NCBI RefSeq assembly: GCF_022811605.1
Contig: NZ_CP094533.1
Span: forward strand, 1,736,001 to 1,800,000
Source of the DNA: Agromyces soli
GTDB lineage: Bacteria; Actinomycetota; Actinomycetes; Actinomycetales; Microbacteriaceae
Length of the DNA stretch: 64,000 bases
Direction of reading: 5' to 3'
Below the pieces are notes generated by a model. The model worked only from the letters and a program-made list of their open reading frames with translations, had not been told where the DNA came from and searched no databases. Of the stretch, positions 38,464 to 46,118 are shown in pieces (position 1 is the stretch's first letter; each line of letters opens with the position of its first letter). A program made the position numbers and the translations under genes.

Positions 38464-39504
38464 ATGCGCGAGTTGTACCCGGAGATCGAACCGCTCGAGA
38501 CCGGCATGCTGGACGTCGGCGACGGTCATCACATCTACTGGGAGGTCTCGGGCAACCGGACCGGCAAGCCCGTGGTGTTCCTGCACGGCGGGCCGGGCGG
38601 CGCGACGAAGCCCGCGCAGCGGCGCCTCTTCGACCCCGAGAAGTACCGCATCGTGCTGTTCGACCAGCGCGGTTGCGGGCTGTCGATCCCGCACGCTTCC
38701 GAGCCCGGCGCGAGCCTCGCGACGAACACCACCTGGCACCTCATCGCCGACATCGAGCGCCTGCGCGCGCATCTCGGCATCGATCGCTGGCAGGTCTTCG
38801 GCGGTTCCTGGGGGAGCGCGCTCGGCCTCGCGTACGCCGAGACCCACCCCGAGCGGGTGACCGAGCTCGTGCTGCGCGGCATCTTCACGCTCCGCCGGGC
38901 GGAGCTCGACTGGTTCTACGAGGGCGGCGCGGCGGCGCTGCTGCCCGACCGCTGGCGCGAGTTCGTCGAGCCCGTGCCGTTCGGCGAGCGCTCGCACCTC
39001 GTCGAGGCGTACGGCCGGCTGCTCAGCGACCCGGACCCCGCCGTGCACCAGCCCGCAGCGATCGCCTGGGCGCGCTGGGAGGCCGCCGCGATCACCCTGC
39101 TGCCGCAGCCCGAGAACCTCGAGGCGTACGGCTCGCCGGAGTTCGCGACCGCCTTCGCCCGGATCGAGAACCACTACTTCCGGCACGGCGGCTGGTGGGA
39201 GGAGGGGCAGCTCATCCGCGACGCGGTGCGCCTGCGGGACATCCCCGCCGTGATCGTGCAGGGGCGCTACGACCTGTGCACGCCCATGATGACCGCGTGG
39301 GACCTGCACGTCGCGTGGCCCGAGGCGGAGCTGCGGATCATCGACGACGCCGGCCACGCCTTCGACGAGCCGGGCATCCTCGACGCGCTCATCGAGGCGA
39401 CGGACCGCTTCGCGGCCGGGATCGAGCCCGAGGGCGGCGAGCCCGACGACAGCAGCGAGCTCGACGACCCGGACATCGAGACGGGCCGCCCCGAGGCGGA
39501 GTAG
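38464..39504 (+). CDS. pip: Proline iminopeptidase
   Basis: A 346-residue S33 peptidase. It has VVFLHGGPGGATKP (oxyanion hole, about 37-50), FDQRGCGLSIPHASE, the nucleophile elbow VFGGSWGSALGLAYA with Ser115, and the late motifs IVQGRYDLCTPM (Asp) and IIDDAGHAF (His). It removes N-terminal proline from peptides in the cytoplasm. An acidic tail of about 30 residues (EPEGGEPDDSSELDDPDIE) is added beyond the usual end. TACCGT lies at 38452-38457, six bases before ATG 38464, fitting a leaderless start. Confidence 0.93.
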   Translation: MRELYPEIEPLETGMLDVGDGHHIYWEVSGNRTGKPVVFLHGGPGGATKPAQRRLFDPEKYRIVLFDQRGCGLSIPHASEPGASLATNTTWHLIADIERLRAHLGIDRWQVFGGSWGSALGLAYAETHPERVTELVLRGIFTLRRAELDWFYEGGAAALLPDRWREFVEPVPFGERSHLVEAYGRLLSDPDPAVHQPAAIAWARWEAAAITLLPQPENLEAYGSPEFATAFARIENHYFRHGGWWEEGQLIRDAVRLRDIPAVIVQGRYDLCTPMMTAWDLHVAWPEAELRIIDDAGHAFDEPGILDALIEATDRFAAGIEPEGGEPDDSSELDDPDIETGRPEAE

Positions 39505-39513
39505 CGTCGCAGC

Positions 39514-40398
39514 ATGACCTTCGATCCGAACGCCGACATCAGCGGCGGCAAGGCCTCCAAGCGGGGCCGGACCACCGGCATCGCGGTCGCGGGCGGCGGC
39601 GGCGTGCTCATCGTGCTCTTCCTCGTCTCGCAACTGCTCGGGGTCGACCTCACCGGCCTCGCCGGCGGCACCGGTCAGCAGCAGGAGGTCGTCGAGGACT
39701 CGAGCCTCGACACCTGCCTCACCGGGCAGGACGCGAACGAGCGGGTGGAGTGCCGGATGAAGGGCGCCTCGGCCTCGCTCGAGACCTACTGGGAGACGGA
39801 GGCCCCCGAGATCGGCGTCGCCTATCGCGCGCCGAACGACTTCGTCATGTTCGACCAGGCGACCTCGACCGGATGCGGCCAGGCCTCCTCGGCGACGGGC
39901 CCGTTCTACTGCCCGCCCGACGAGACGATCTACCTCGACGTCAGCTTCTACGACGAGCTGCGCACCCGCTTCGGCGCGCAGGGCGGCCCGCTGGCCGAGA
40001 TGTACGTGATCGCGCACGAGTGGGGTCACCACGTGCAGAACCTCGCCGGCGTGCTCGAGTCGACCCGCGACGGGCAGACCGGGCCGAGCTCGAACGCCGT
40101 CCGCGTCGAGCTGCAGGCCGACTGCTTCGCGGGCGCGTGGGCCGCGGCGGCGTCGAGCACGAGGGACGGCGACGGCGTCGCGTTCCTGAAGCCGATCACG
40201 CCCGCCGAGTACCGCTCCGCGCTCGATGCGGCGGCCGCCGTCGGTGACGACCACATCCAGCAGTCGATGCAGGGCCAGGTCATGCCGCACACCTTCACCC
40301 ACGGCACGAGCGAGCAGCGCATCCGCTGGTTCGAGACGGGCTTCGACGGCGGTGCCGGCGCCTGCAACACCTTCGACGTCGCCGGCGGCTCGCTCTAG
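39514..40398 (+). CDS. YpfJ-type neutral zinc metallopeptidase, membrane anchored
   Basis: A 294-residue protein with a cytoplasmic start (NADISGGKASKRGRTTG), one membrane helix (about 28-48) and an extracytoplasmic domain. The zinc site is AHEWGHHVQN with the HEXXH His168, and a likely third ligand/Glu segment VELQADCFAGAWAAA. Conserved FVMFDQATSTGCGQA and FYCPPDETIYLDVSFYDEL are family hallmarks. The peptide substrate is unknown. TAGCGT at 39502-39507, inside the last codons of the iminopeptidase gene, sits six bases before ATG 39514, so it has its own leaderless promoter. Confidence 0.9.
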   Translation: MTFDPNADISGGKASKRGRTTGIAVAGGGGVLIVLFLVSQLLGVDLTGLAGGTGQQQEVVEDSSLDTCLTGQDANERVECRMKGASASLETYWETEAPEIGVAYRAPNDFVMFDQATSTGCGQASSATGPFYCPPDETIYLDVSFYDELRTRFGAQGGPLAEMYVIAHEWGHHVQNLAGVLESTRDGQTGPSSNAVRVELQADCFAGAWAAAASSTRDGDGVAFLKPITPAEYRSALDAAAAVGDDHIQQSMQGQVMPHTFTHGTSEQRIRWFETGFDGGAGACNTFDVAGGSL

Positions 40399-40409
40399 GG
40401 AGGCCGCGT

Positions 40410-40431
40410 CGCGGATTTCGGGCGATCCGCG
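40410..40431 (+). terminator. Stem-loop after the zinc metallopeptidase gene
   Basis: CGCGGAT (40410-40416) and ATCCGCG (40425-40431) form a 7-bp stem with an 8-base loop 12 bases after the stop. No U-run follows, so it is a weak or factor-assisted terminator candidate. Confidence 0.4.
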
Positions 40432-40512
40432 TCATGATCCGGCCCCGCCCGCGTCTCTTCCATGAAGCCATGACGGCCGACGGGCCGTCAGCGTGAGCGA
40501 TTGGGATGGGAC

Positions 40513-40722
40513 ATGCGACGACGCACGCCACCGGTGCAGCACCGGGAGTTCTTCCGGGCCATGAATTCCGAGGAGGTCATCGCCTGCCTGTGCACCTGCA
40601 CGCGGGCGGCCGACCACTGGTACGGCGCGCCGATCGGCGCCCCGGCGCTGACGGCCGAGGAGCTGCTCGGCACCGTGGAGCCCGAACCCGAACCGGTGCG
40701 CGAAACCGCAGCGCACGTCTGA
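40513..40722 (+). CDS. Small cysteine-containing hypothetical protein (69 aa)
   Basis: A basic start RRRTPPVQHREFF, a central Cys cluster CLCTCT (residues about 25-30), then HWYGAPIGAPALTAEELLG and an acidic tail. Three Cys at two-residue spacing could bind metal. Codon bias is acceptable in this frame. No Shine-Dalgarno or clean -10 is seen near ATG 40513; a TTG at 40501 is an alternative start. No family recognised, and the gene may not be real. Confidence 0.4.
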   Translation: MRRRTPPVQHREFFRAMNSEEVIACLCTCTRAADHWYGAPIGAPALTAEELLGTVEPEPEPVRETAAHV

Positions 40723-40817
40723 TCGTCGGGCGGCGGGACGGGACGGTGTCCCGGCCGCGCCGTCCCGTCGCCCGGGCATATTGTTACACAATCCTCCGGG
40801 CGCGGCGAGCCCGAACC

Positions 40818-41060
40818 TCAGCCGCCCGAGGGGGCGTCGCCGACCGCGGTGATGACCGCGTCCACGTCGTGCTCGCTCGCGGGCAGGCCGGCCTGCTCGA
40901 GGCGCTCGGCCACCATCCGGCGCACGTCGTCGACGTTGCCGAGGAGCGCGTCGCCGCGCACCTGCTCGATCACGCCCTCGAGCTTCCGGCCGCGATCGGC
41001 GTCGTCGTGACCCTCCTGGATCGGTTCGGACTGGGTGGGCTGCTCGTTTCCTGCGTCCAT
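40818..41060 (-). CDS. Small acidic hypothetical protein (80 aa)
   Basis: The protein has an acidic, Gln-rich start (DAGNEQPTQSEPIQEGHDD) and a helical second half RKLEGVIEQVRGDALLGNVD then VRRMVAERLEQAGLPASEHD, with no membrane segment. The helical part looks like a folded regulatory or binding module. I start at ATG 41060; GACCAT lies six bases upstream as a poor -10 match. The upstream extension to 41132 is arginine-rich shadow. Between it and the previous gene (40723-40817) lie a GC-rich imperfect hairpin and an ATTGT/ACAAT inverted repeat of unknown role. Confidence 0.6.
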   Translation of the reverse strand: MDAGNEQPTQSEPIQEGHDDADRGRKLEGVIEQVRGDALLGNVDDVRRMVAERLEQAGLPASEHDVDAVITAVGDAPSGG

Positions 41061-41197
41061 GGCCCGATGGTCGCATCCGCGCCGGCTCGCCCACAGGGCC
41101 TTGACACGCGCCCGACGGCGCTCGCGCCGCACGGCGGCGCTGTGCCAGACTCGACCCCGTCGGACGGGGCCCGACGGCCGGGGGATCGGGGGATGCG

Positions 41198-43666
41198 GTG
41201 GACGACGCGACGCACCTCGCCGCCAGGCACCTCGAGGCCACCGACCCCGTCGCGGGTCTGAGCCGCGCCGAAGCCGCGCGACGCGCCGCGGCCGGGCTCG
41301 CGAACATCGCGACGGATGCCTCGAGCCGGAGCCTGTGGAGCATCCTCCGCGCGAACGTCTTCACCCTCTTCAACGGCATCGTCGTCGGCGGCTTCGCCCT
41401 GCTGTTCGCGCTCGGCCGCTGGCAGGACGCGCTGTTCGGCTTCGCCGCGATCGCGAACGCCGCGATCGGCGTCACCCAGGAGTACCGCGCCAAGCGGGCG
41501 CTCGACCGGCTCGCCCTCCTGCACGCCCCGAAGGCCCGCGTCGTCCGCGACGGCGAGGAGCAGGAGCTCGCCGTGCGCGAGGTCGTGCTCGGCGACCTGC
41601 TCGTGCTCCGCGCCGGCGACCAGGTCACCGCCGACGGCGTCGTGCTCGACGGGCTCCGCCTCGAGGCCGACGAGTCGCTGCTGACCGGCGAGTCCGACCC
41701 CGTCGACAAACTGCCGGGCGACCGGGTGCTCTCGGGCTCCATCGTCGTCGCCGGCCAGGGCTCGGTCGAGGTCACGGCGGTCGGCGACCAGGCGTTCGCG
41801 GCGACGCTGACCGCCGAGGCGAAGCGATTCTCCCTCGTCGCGTCCGAGCTGCGCAGCTCCGTCGACCGCATCCTGAAGTGGATCACCTGGGCGATCTTCC
41901 CGATCATGATCGTCGTCGTGAACGCGAACATGCAGGCCGCGGGCGGCTGGCAGCACGCGATCGAGAGCGGCGCCTGGCGGGATGCCGCGACCGCCTCGGT
42001 CGCGGCGGTGATCGCGATGATCCCGCTCGGCCTCGTGCTCATGACGAGCATCGCCTTCGCGGTGGGCGCCGTGAAGCTCGGCTCGCACAAGGTGCTCGTG
42101 CAGGAGCTGCCCGCCGTCGAGGGGCTCGCCCGGGTCGACCTGATCTGCCTCGACAAGACGGGCACCATCACGACGGGCGACGTGCGCTTCGACGGGGTGC
42201 ACGAGCTCGGCGAGGCCCGGCCCGCGCACTGGGAGCGGGTGCTCGCCTGGCACGGCGCCGAGCCGGAGGCGAACGCGACCGCCCGATGCCTCGCCGAGCG
42301 CTTCCCCGACGACGAGGGCCTCGCGCCGGCGGAGCGCATCGAGTTCTCCTCCGGGCGCAAGTGGAGCGCGGTGTCCTTCGCCGACGGCGCCGCGGGCACG
42401 TGGGTGTTCGGCGCTCCGGAGTTCGTGCTCGCGGCAGAACCGGCCGGCCGTGACGCCGCAGCCGGCGCCGCGCTCGAGCAGGGCCGCGAGCTCGCCGCGA
42501 GCGGGCGGCGCACGCTGCTGCTCGCGCACGCGCCGGCGCCCCTCGACGCGGACCTCGTCGAGCGCGCCGCGCTGCCGGGCGGGCTCGTGCCGGTGGCCCT
42601 GCTCACCTTCCGCGAGGTGGTGCGCGACGACGCGGCATCCACGCTCCGCTACTTCGCGAAGGAGGGCGTCGAGGTCCGCGTGATCTCCGGCGACAGCCCG
42701 CTCACCGTCGCCGCCGTCGCCCGCGAGGTCGGCCTCGACGCCGGCGAGGGCTTCGACGCCCGCGAACTGCCGGACGACGCCGTCGAGCTCGGCCGGGTGC
42801 TCGACGAGCACCGCGTCTTCGGCCGGGTCACCCCGGTGCAGAAGCGAGCGATGGTGCACGCGCTCAAGGAGCGCGGGCACACCGTCGCGATGACCGGCGA
42901 CGGGGTGAACGACGCGCTCGCGATCAAGGACGCCGACATGGGCATCGCGATGGAGTCGGGCTCGGCCGCGACGAAGGCGGTCGCCCGCATCGTGCTCCTC
43001 GACAACCGCTTCTCGCACCTGCCGGGCGTGGTCGCCGAGGGGCGGCGGGTGATCGCGAACATCGAACGGGTGTCGATGCTCTTCCTCTCGAAGACCTCGT
43101 ACGCGATCACGATGTCGGTGCTGTTCGGCATCCTGCTCTGGGCGTTCCCGCTGCTGCCGCGCCAGCTCTCCGTGACCGACGGCCTGACCATCGGCATCCC
43201 CGCGTTCCTGCTCGCGCTGCTGCCGAACTCCCGCCGCTACGTGCCCGGCTTCCTGCGCCGCTCGCTGTCGTTCGCGATCCCGGCGGGGCTCGTGGTCGCG
43301 GCGGCGATCACCGTGGTCTCCGGGATCGCCCGGGCGACGGGGGACGCCGAGGACGCCGTGCGCACGGCGTCGATGGTGACGCTCGCGCTCATCGGGCTGT
43401 GGATCCTCGGCGTCCTGTCGCGGCCGTTCACCTGGATCAAGGCGGGCGTGGTGCTCGCGATGGTCGCGGGGCTCGCGCTCGTGCTCGTCGTGCCGATCGC
43501 GCAGGAGTTCCTGGAGCTCGCCATGCCGGGGCGCGACACGCTCACCGCGATGGCCTGGACGGTGCCAGCCGCCTGGGTGCTGATCGAGGGGATCGGCTTC
43601 TGGCACCGCCGCCGGTTCGGCGCGGCCTCCGAGATCGAGGTGAAGCGGGTCAGGCGCCGGAGCTGA
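41198..43666 (+). CDS. Cation-transporting P-type ATPase, CtpE-like
   Basis: An 822-residue P-type ATPase. The actuator has LLTGESDP near 165, the phosphorylation site is CLDKTGTITTGD with Asp319, and the hinge is MTGDGVNDALAIKDADMG (about 565-582). About ten helices are visible. The M4 region, normally PEGL or CPC, reads MIPLGLVLMTSIAFAVG, so this is neither a copper (CPx) nor a standard PEGL pump. The pattern recalls mycobacterial CtpE, linked to calcium uptake; the ion here is an inference. Start GTG 41198 with GGGGGAT upstream. It ends overlapping the convergent MFS gene by 17 bases. Confidence 0.9.
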   Translation: MDDATHLAARHLEATDPVAGLSRAEAARRAAAGLANIATDASSRSLWSILRANVFTLFNGIVVGGFALLFALGRWQDALFGFAAIANAAIGVTQEYRAKRALDRLALLHAPKARVVRDGEEQELAVREVVLGDLLVLRAGDQVTADGVVLDGLRLEADESLLTGESDPVDKLPGDRVLSGSIVVAGQGSVEVTAVGDQAFAATLTAEAKRFSLVASELRSSVDRILKWITWAIFPIMIVVVNANMQAAGGWQHAIESGAWRDAATASVAAVIAMIPLGLVLMTSIAFAVGAVKLGSHKVLVQELPAVEGLARVDLICLDKTGTITTGDVRFDGVHELGEARPAHWERVLAWHGAEPEANATARCLAERFPDDEGLAPAERIEFSSGRKWSAVSFADGAAGTWVFGAPEFVLAAEPAGRDAAAGAALEQGRELAASGRRTLLLAHAPAPLDADLVERAALPGGLVPVALLTFREVVRDDAASTLRYFAKEGVEVRVISGDSPLTVAAVAREVGLDAGEGFDARELPDDAVELGRVLDEHRVFGRVTPVQKRAMVHALKERGHTVAMTGDGVNDALAIKDADMGIAMESGSAATKAVARIVLLDNRFSHLPGVVAEGRRVIANIERVSMLFLSKTSYAITMSVLFGILLWAFPLLPRQLSVTDGLTIGIPAFLLALLPNSRRYVPGFLRRSLSFAIPAGLVVAAAITVVSGIARATGDAEDAVRTASMVTLALIGLWILGVLSRPFTWIKAGVVLAMVAGLALVLVVPIAQEFLELAMPGRDTLTAMAWTVPAAWVLIEGIGFWHRRRFGAASEIEVKRVRRRS

Positions 43667-45089
43667 GCTCCGCCGCCTCCGGCTGCTCCGCGCTCGCCGG
43701 GCCCCGGCCCCGGCCGCGCAGGAACAGCACCGCCGCGAGGAAGCCCACCGCCGCGACGATCGCGGCCCCGAGGAACGCGGCCGCGTAGCCGGGCGTCAGC
43801 CCTGCGGCATCCGTCCCGCTCGTCGCCGCCGCGCCGACCGCGGTGAGGATCGCGAGTCCCACCGCCGAGCCGATCTGGTAGCTCGTGTTCACGAGGCCCG
43901 AGGCGACGCCGGCCTCCTCCGGCCGGGCGGCGCTGATCGCGGTGCCGAGCGACGGCACGAAGGCGAGCGCCATGCCGAACGCCGCGACGAGCGAGGCCGG
44001 CAGCACGTCGACCGCGTACGCGCCGTCCGGACGCACGAGGGCGAGCCAGCCGAGCCCCGCCGCGAGCAGCACGAAGCCCCACGCGATGAGCGGCTTCGCC
44101 CCGAACCGCGCCTGCAGCCTGGGCGCGAGCGCCACCATGACGACGACGATGAGGGCGGTCATCGGCAGGAGCGCCGCGCCCGAGGCGAACGCGCCGGCGC
44201 CGAGCACCTGCTGCAGGTACAGGTTCAGGAAGAACCACATCGGCACCCACGCGGCGCCGAGCAGGAGCTGCGCGAGGTTCGCGCCGCCCAGCTGCGGGGC
44301 GCGGAAGAGACCGAGGCGGAGGAGCGGCGTGCGCCGCCGCGCCTGGATGACGAAGAAGAGGGCGAGGAGCACGGCGCCGACGACGAGGCCGATGACCGTT
44401 TCGGGCCCGCCCCAGCCCGCCTCGGGCGCGCGGACGACCGCGTACACGATGGCGGCGAGGCCGAGCGTCGCGGTGATCGCCCCGCCGAGATCGACCGAGC
44501 CGCGGCCGCCGGGGACCGCGGGCAGGGCCGCCGGGGTCAGCACGATGACGAGGACGGCGATCGGCACCGTGACGTAGAGGACCCACGGCCAGCTCGCGTA
44601 CTCCGTGAGCACGCCGCCGAGGAAGACGCCGGCGGTGCCGCCGATCGGGGCGGCTGCGCCGTAGACGGCGAAGGCGCGGGGGAGCTCCGCGGTGCCGCCG
44701 AAGAGCACCATCAGCAGGGAGAGCGCCGCCGGGGCGATGAGGGCTGCGCCGCCGCCCTGCACCGCGCGGCCGACGATCTCGGTCACCGCGTCGGGCGCGG
44801 CGCCCGCGACGATCGAGCCGAGCGCGAGGATCGCCCAGCCGGCGATGAACACGCGGCGGGCGCCGAGCACGTCGGCGAGGCGTCCGCCGAGAAGCAGGAG
44901 CCCGCCGAAGGCGACGACGTAGGCGTTGAACACCCACGACAGCGACTCGGGGGAGAAGCCGAGGGCGGCCTGCATGTCGGGCAGGGCGACCCCGATGATC
45001 GAGGTGTCCATGATGACGACGAACTGGGCCGCGGCGATGAGCGCGAGGCCGAGGCCGCGGCGGCCGCCGGATCTGCTGGTGGGTGACAT
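43650..45089 (-). CDS. MFS drug exporter, DHA2 (EmrB/QacA) family
   Basis: A 479-residue transporter with about fourteen hydrophobic helices. Motif A-like GGRLADVLGARRVFIAG follows helix 2, helix 1 has FVVIMDTSIIGVALPDM (the DHA2 motif D1), and helix 4-5 has GRAVQGGGAALIAPAAL. Such pumps expel drugs, dyes or other small toxic molecules using the proton gradient. GGAGCAGCACC precedes the ATG. The promoter upstream carries a CsoR-type palindrome (separate entry), which would tie its expression to a metal ion or a sulfur/copper-type signal, unusual for this family. Confidence 0.93.
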   Translation of the reverse strand: MSPTSRSGGRRGLGLALIAAAQFVVIMDTSIIGVALPDMQAALGFSPESLSWVFNAYVVAFGGLLLLGGRLADVLGARRVFIAGWAILALGSIVAGAAPDAVTEIVGRAVQGGGAALIAPAALSLLMVLFGGTAELPRAFAVYGAAAPIGGTAGVFLGGVLTEYASWPWVLYVTVPIAVLVIVLTPAALPAVPGGRGSVDLGGAITATLGLAAIVYAVVRAPEAGWGGPETVIGLVVGAVLLALFFVIQARRRTPLLRLGLFRAPQLGGANLAQLLLGAAWVPMWFFLNLYLQQVLGAGAFASGAALLPMTALIVVVMVALAPRLQARFGAKPLIAWGFVLLAAGLGWLALVRPDGAYAVDVLPASLVAAFGMALAFVPSLGTAISAARPEEAGVASGLVNTSYQIGSAVGLAILTAVGAAATSGTDAAGLTPGYAAAFLGAAIVAAVGFLAAVLFLRGRGRGPASAEQPEAAELSSGA

Positions 45090-45133
45090 GGTGCTGCTCC
45101 GTTTCGGATGAGGCTCGGGGCATCTGGTTGTTA

Positions 45134-45150
45134 ATACCCCTAGGGGGTAT
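45134..45150 (-). promoter_or_regulatory. CsoR/CstR-type operator candidate
   Basis: The 17-base palindrome ATACCCCTAGGGGGTAT has seven-base arms ATACCCC and GGGGTAT around TAG. This is the known shape of copper (CsoR) and persulfide (CstR) repressor operators. It lies one base downstream of the -10 element of the MFS promoter and about 45 bases before the start codon, where a bound repressor would block transcription. No csoR-like gene is in the window. Confidence 0.6.
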
Positions 45151-45151
45151 A

Positions 45152-45180
45152 GATATAGTGGAGCGTGGCGGCCGCGTCAA
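45152..45180 (-). promoter_or_regulatory. Sigma-70 type promoter of the MFS exporter
   Basis: On the minus strand TTGACG (45175-45180) and TATATC (45152-45157) are separated by exactly 17 bases, the best -35/-10 pair in the window. Transcription would start within the palindrome at 45134-45150 and run into the MFS gene at 45089. Confidence 0.65.
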
Positions 45181-45226
45181 GCCGCGTGACGTCGTTAGCA
45201 TGGGCGGGAGAGAGACGGGAGCCTCG

Positions 45227-45913
45227 ATGACGGACGCGCACGGCCAGCAGATCGCCCCTGGGTGGTACCCCGACCCCGCCGGAAGCGGCGGGCAGCGCTG
45301 GTGGGACGGGATCGGCTGGACCGAGCACGTCGCGCCGGCGGCGGCACCGGTCGCAGCGGCGGCGCCGGTCGCGCCGGCCGCGGCTGCGCCGGCCTCGGGG
45401 CCCGCGCCGTACCAGCCGTACGGGACGCCCGCCCATCGCGTGCCCGAGGGGACGCCGACCGGCACGGTGTGGATCTGGCTCGTGGTGTTCCTGCCGCTGC
45501 TGCCGCTCGTCATGCTCTTCTTCTGGGACGTGCGCGGCTACCTCGAGGCCTCGATCGCGAACCCCTATGCGGCGAGCACCGGGATCTTCTTCGACCCCTG
45601 GTATCTGACGCTCATGATCCTCGGCTGGGTCGTGTACGGCCTGTCCGTCTGGTTCGCGTACCTCGATTCCGCGGCGCTTGCGCGGCTCGGCTACGCGCGC
45701 CGCTTCCACTGGGCGTGGACCTTCCTCTCCGCGCTCGTCTACGTCATCGGGCGCAGCGTCTTCGTGCGCCGGGAGTCCGGCCGCGGCCTGGCGCCCCTGT
45801 GGGCGGTGATCGCCGTCAACGTGACGAGCTTCATCGTCGTGATGATCTGGACCGTGTGGTTCATGACCGAGATCTTCGAGTTCGTGCGCACCATGCCGAT
45901 GACGAGCTACTAG
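45227..45913 (+). CDS. DUF2510-domain membrane protein (228 aa)
   Basis: The N-terminus carries the DUF2510 motif APGWYPDPAGSGGQRWWDG plus IGWTEHV (residues about 9-35), then an Ala/Pro-rich linker of about 45 residues and four membrane helices at about 83-103, 125-148, 165-180 and 190-212. DUF2510 is a short actinobacterial Trp-rich module attached to many membrane proteins, with no firm role. GGGAG precedes ATG 45227; an in-frame ATG at 45200 is possible. A strong hairpin terminator follows. Confidence 0.8.
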   Translation: MTDAHGQQIAPGWYPDPAGSGGQRWWDGIGWTEHVAPAAAPVAAAAPVAPAAAAPASGPAPYQPYGTPAHRVPEGTPTGTVWIWLVVFLPLLPLVMLFFWDVRGYLEASIANPYAASTGIFFDPWYLTLMILGWVVYGLSVWFAYLDSAALARLGYARRFHWAWTFLSALVYVIGRSVFVRRESGRGLAPLWAVIAVNVTSFIVVMIWTVWFMTEIFEFVRTMPMTSY

Positions 45914-45930
45914 GCCGCCGCGCGACCCCG

Positions 45931-45962
45931 ACGCCCCCGCATCCGCTCGGATGCGGGGGCGT
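45931..45962 (+). terminator. Strong hairpin terminator after the DUF2510 gene
   Basis: A perfect 14-bp stem, ACGCCCCCGCATCC and its complement, with a GCTC loop, begins 18 bases after the stop. The trailing sequence TCGCGTTG has few U residues, so termination may be partly factor-dependent, but stem strength is high. Confidence 0.75.
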
Positions 45963-46009
45963 TCGCGTTGCCGCACGTAACGGTTTGAAAACGTCACTAG
46001 GAAATGGTG

Positions 46010-46038
46010 TTGTGCGTTTCAATAACTCACCCTAGGCT
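46010..46038 (+). promoter_or_regulatory. Promoter of the APC permease-amidohydrolase pair
   Basis: TTGTGC (46010-46015) and TAGGCT (46033-46038) with 17 bases between them form a reasonable promoter, placing the transcript start near 46045 and leaving a 75-base leader. Just upstream, 45978-45998 contains GTTTGAAAACGTCAC, which resembles half of a LacI-type operator; this is only suggestive. Confidence 0.5.
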
Positions 46039-46118
46039 CGCAGACGTTCACGCCGACGGCTCCGCCGCGGCACCCGCGACGGGGCGACGGATGCCTCGGT
46101 GACACAAGGATGTGCGCA

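Noticed and set aside
40723-40817. GC-rich hairpin and ATTGT/ACAAT inverted repeat as an origin or attachment site
   Set aside because: The arms are short, there is no recombinase or replication gene, and the region simply separates two convergent small genes.
41198-43666. Copper-exporting ATPase matching the CsoR-type site nearby
   Set aside because: The protein lacks the CPC/CPx motif and metal-binding N-terminal domains, and the operator lies in the promoter of the MFS gene reading away from it.
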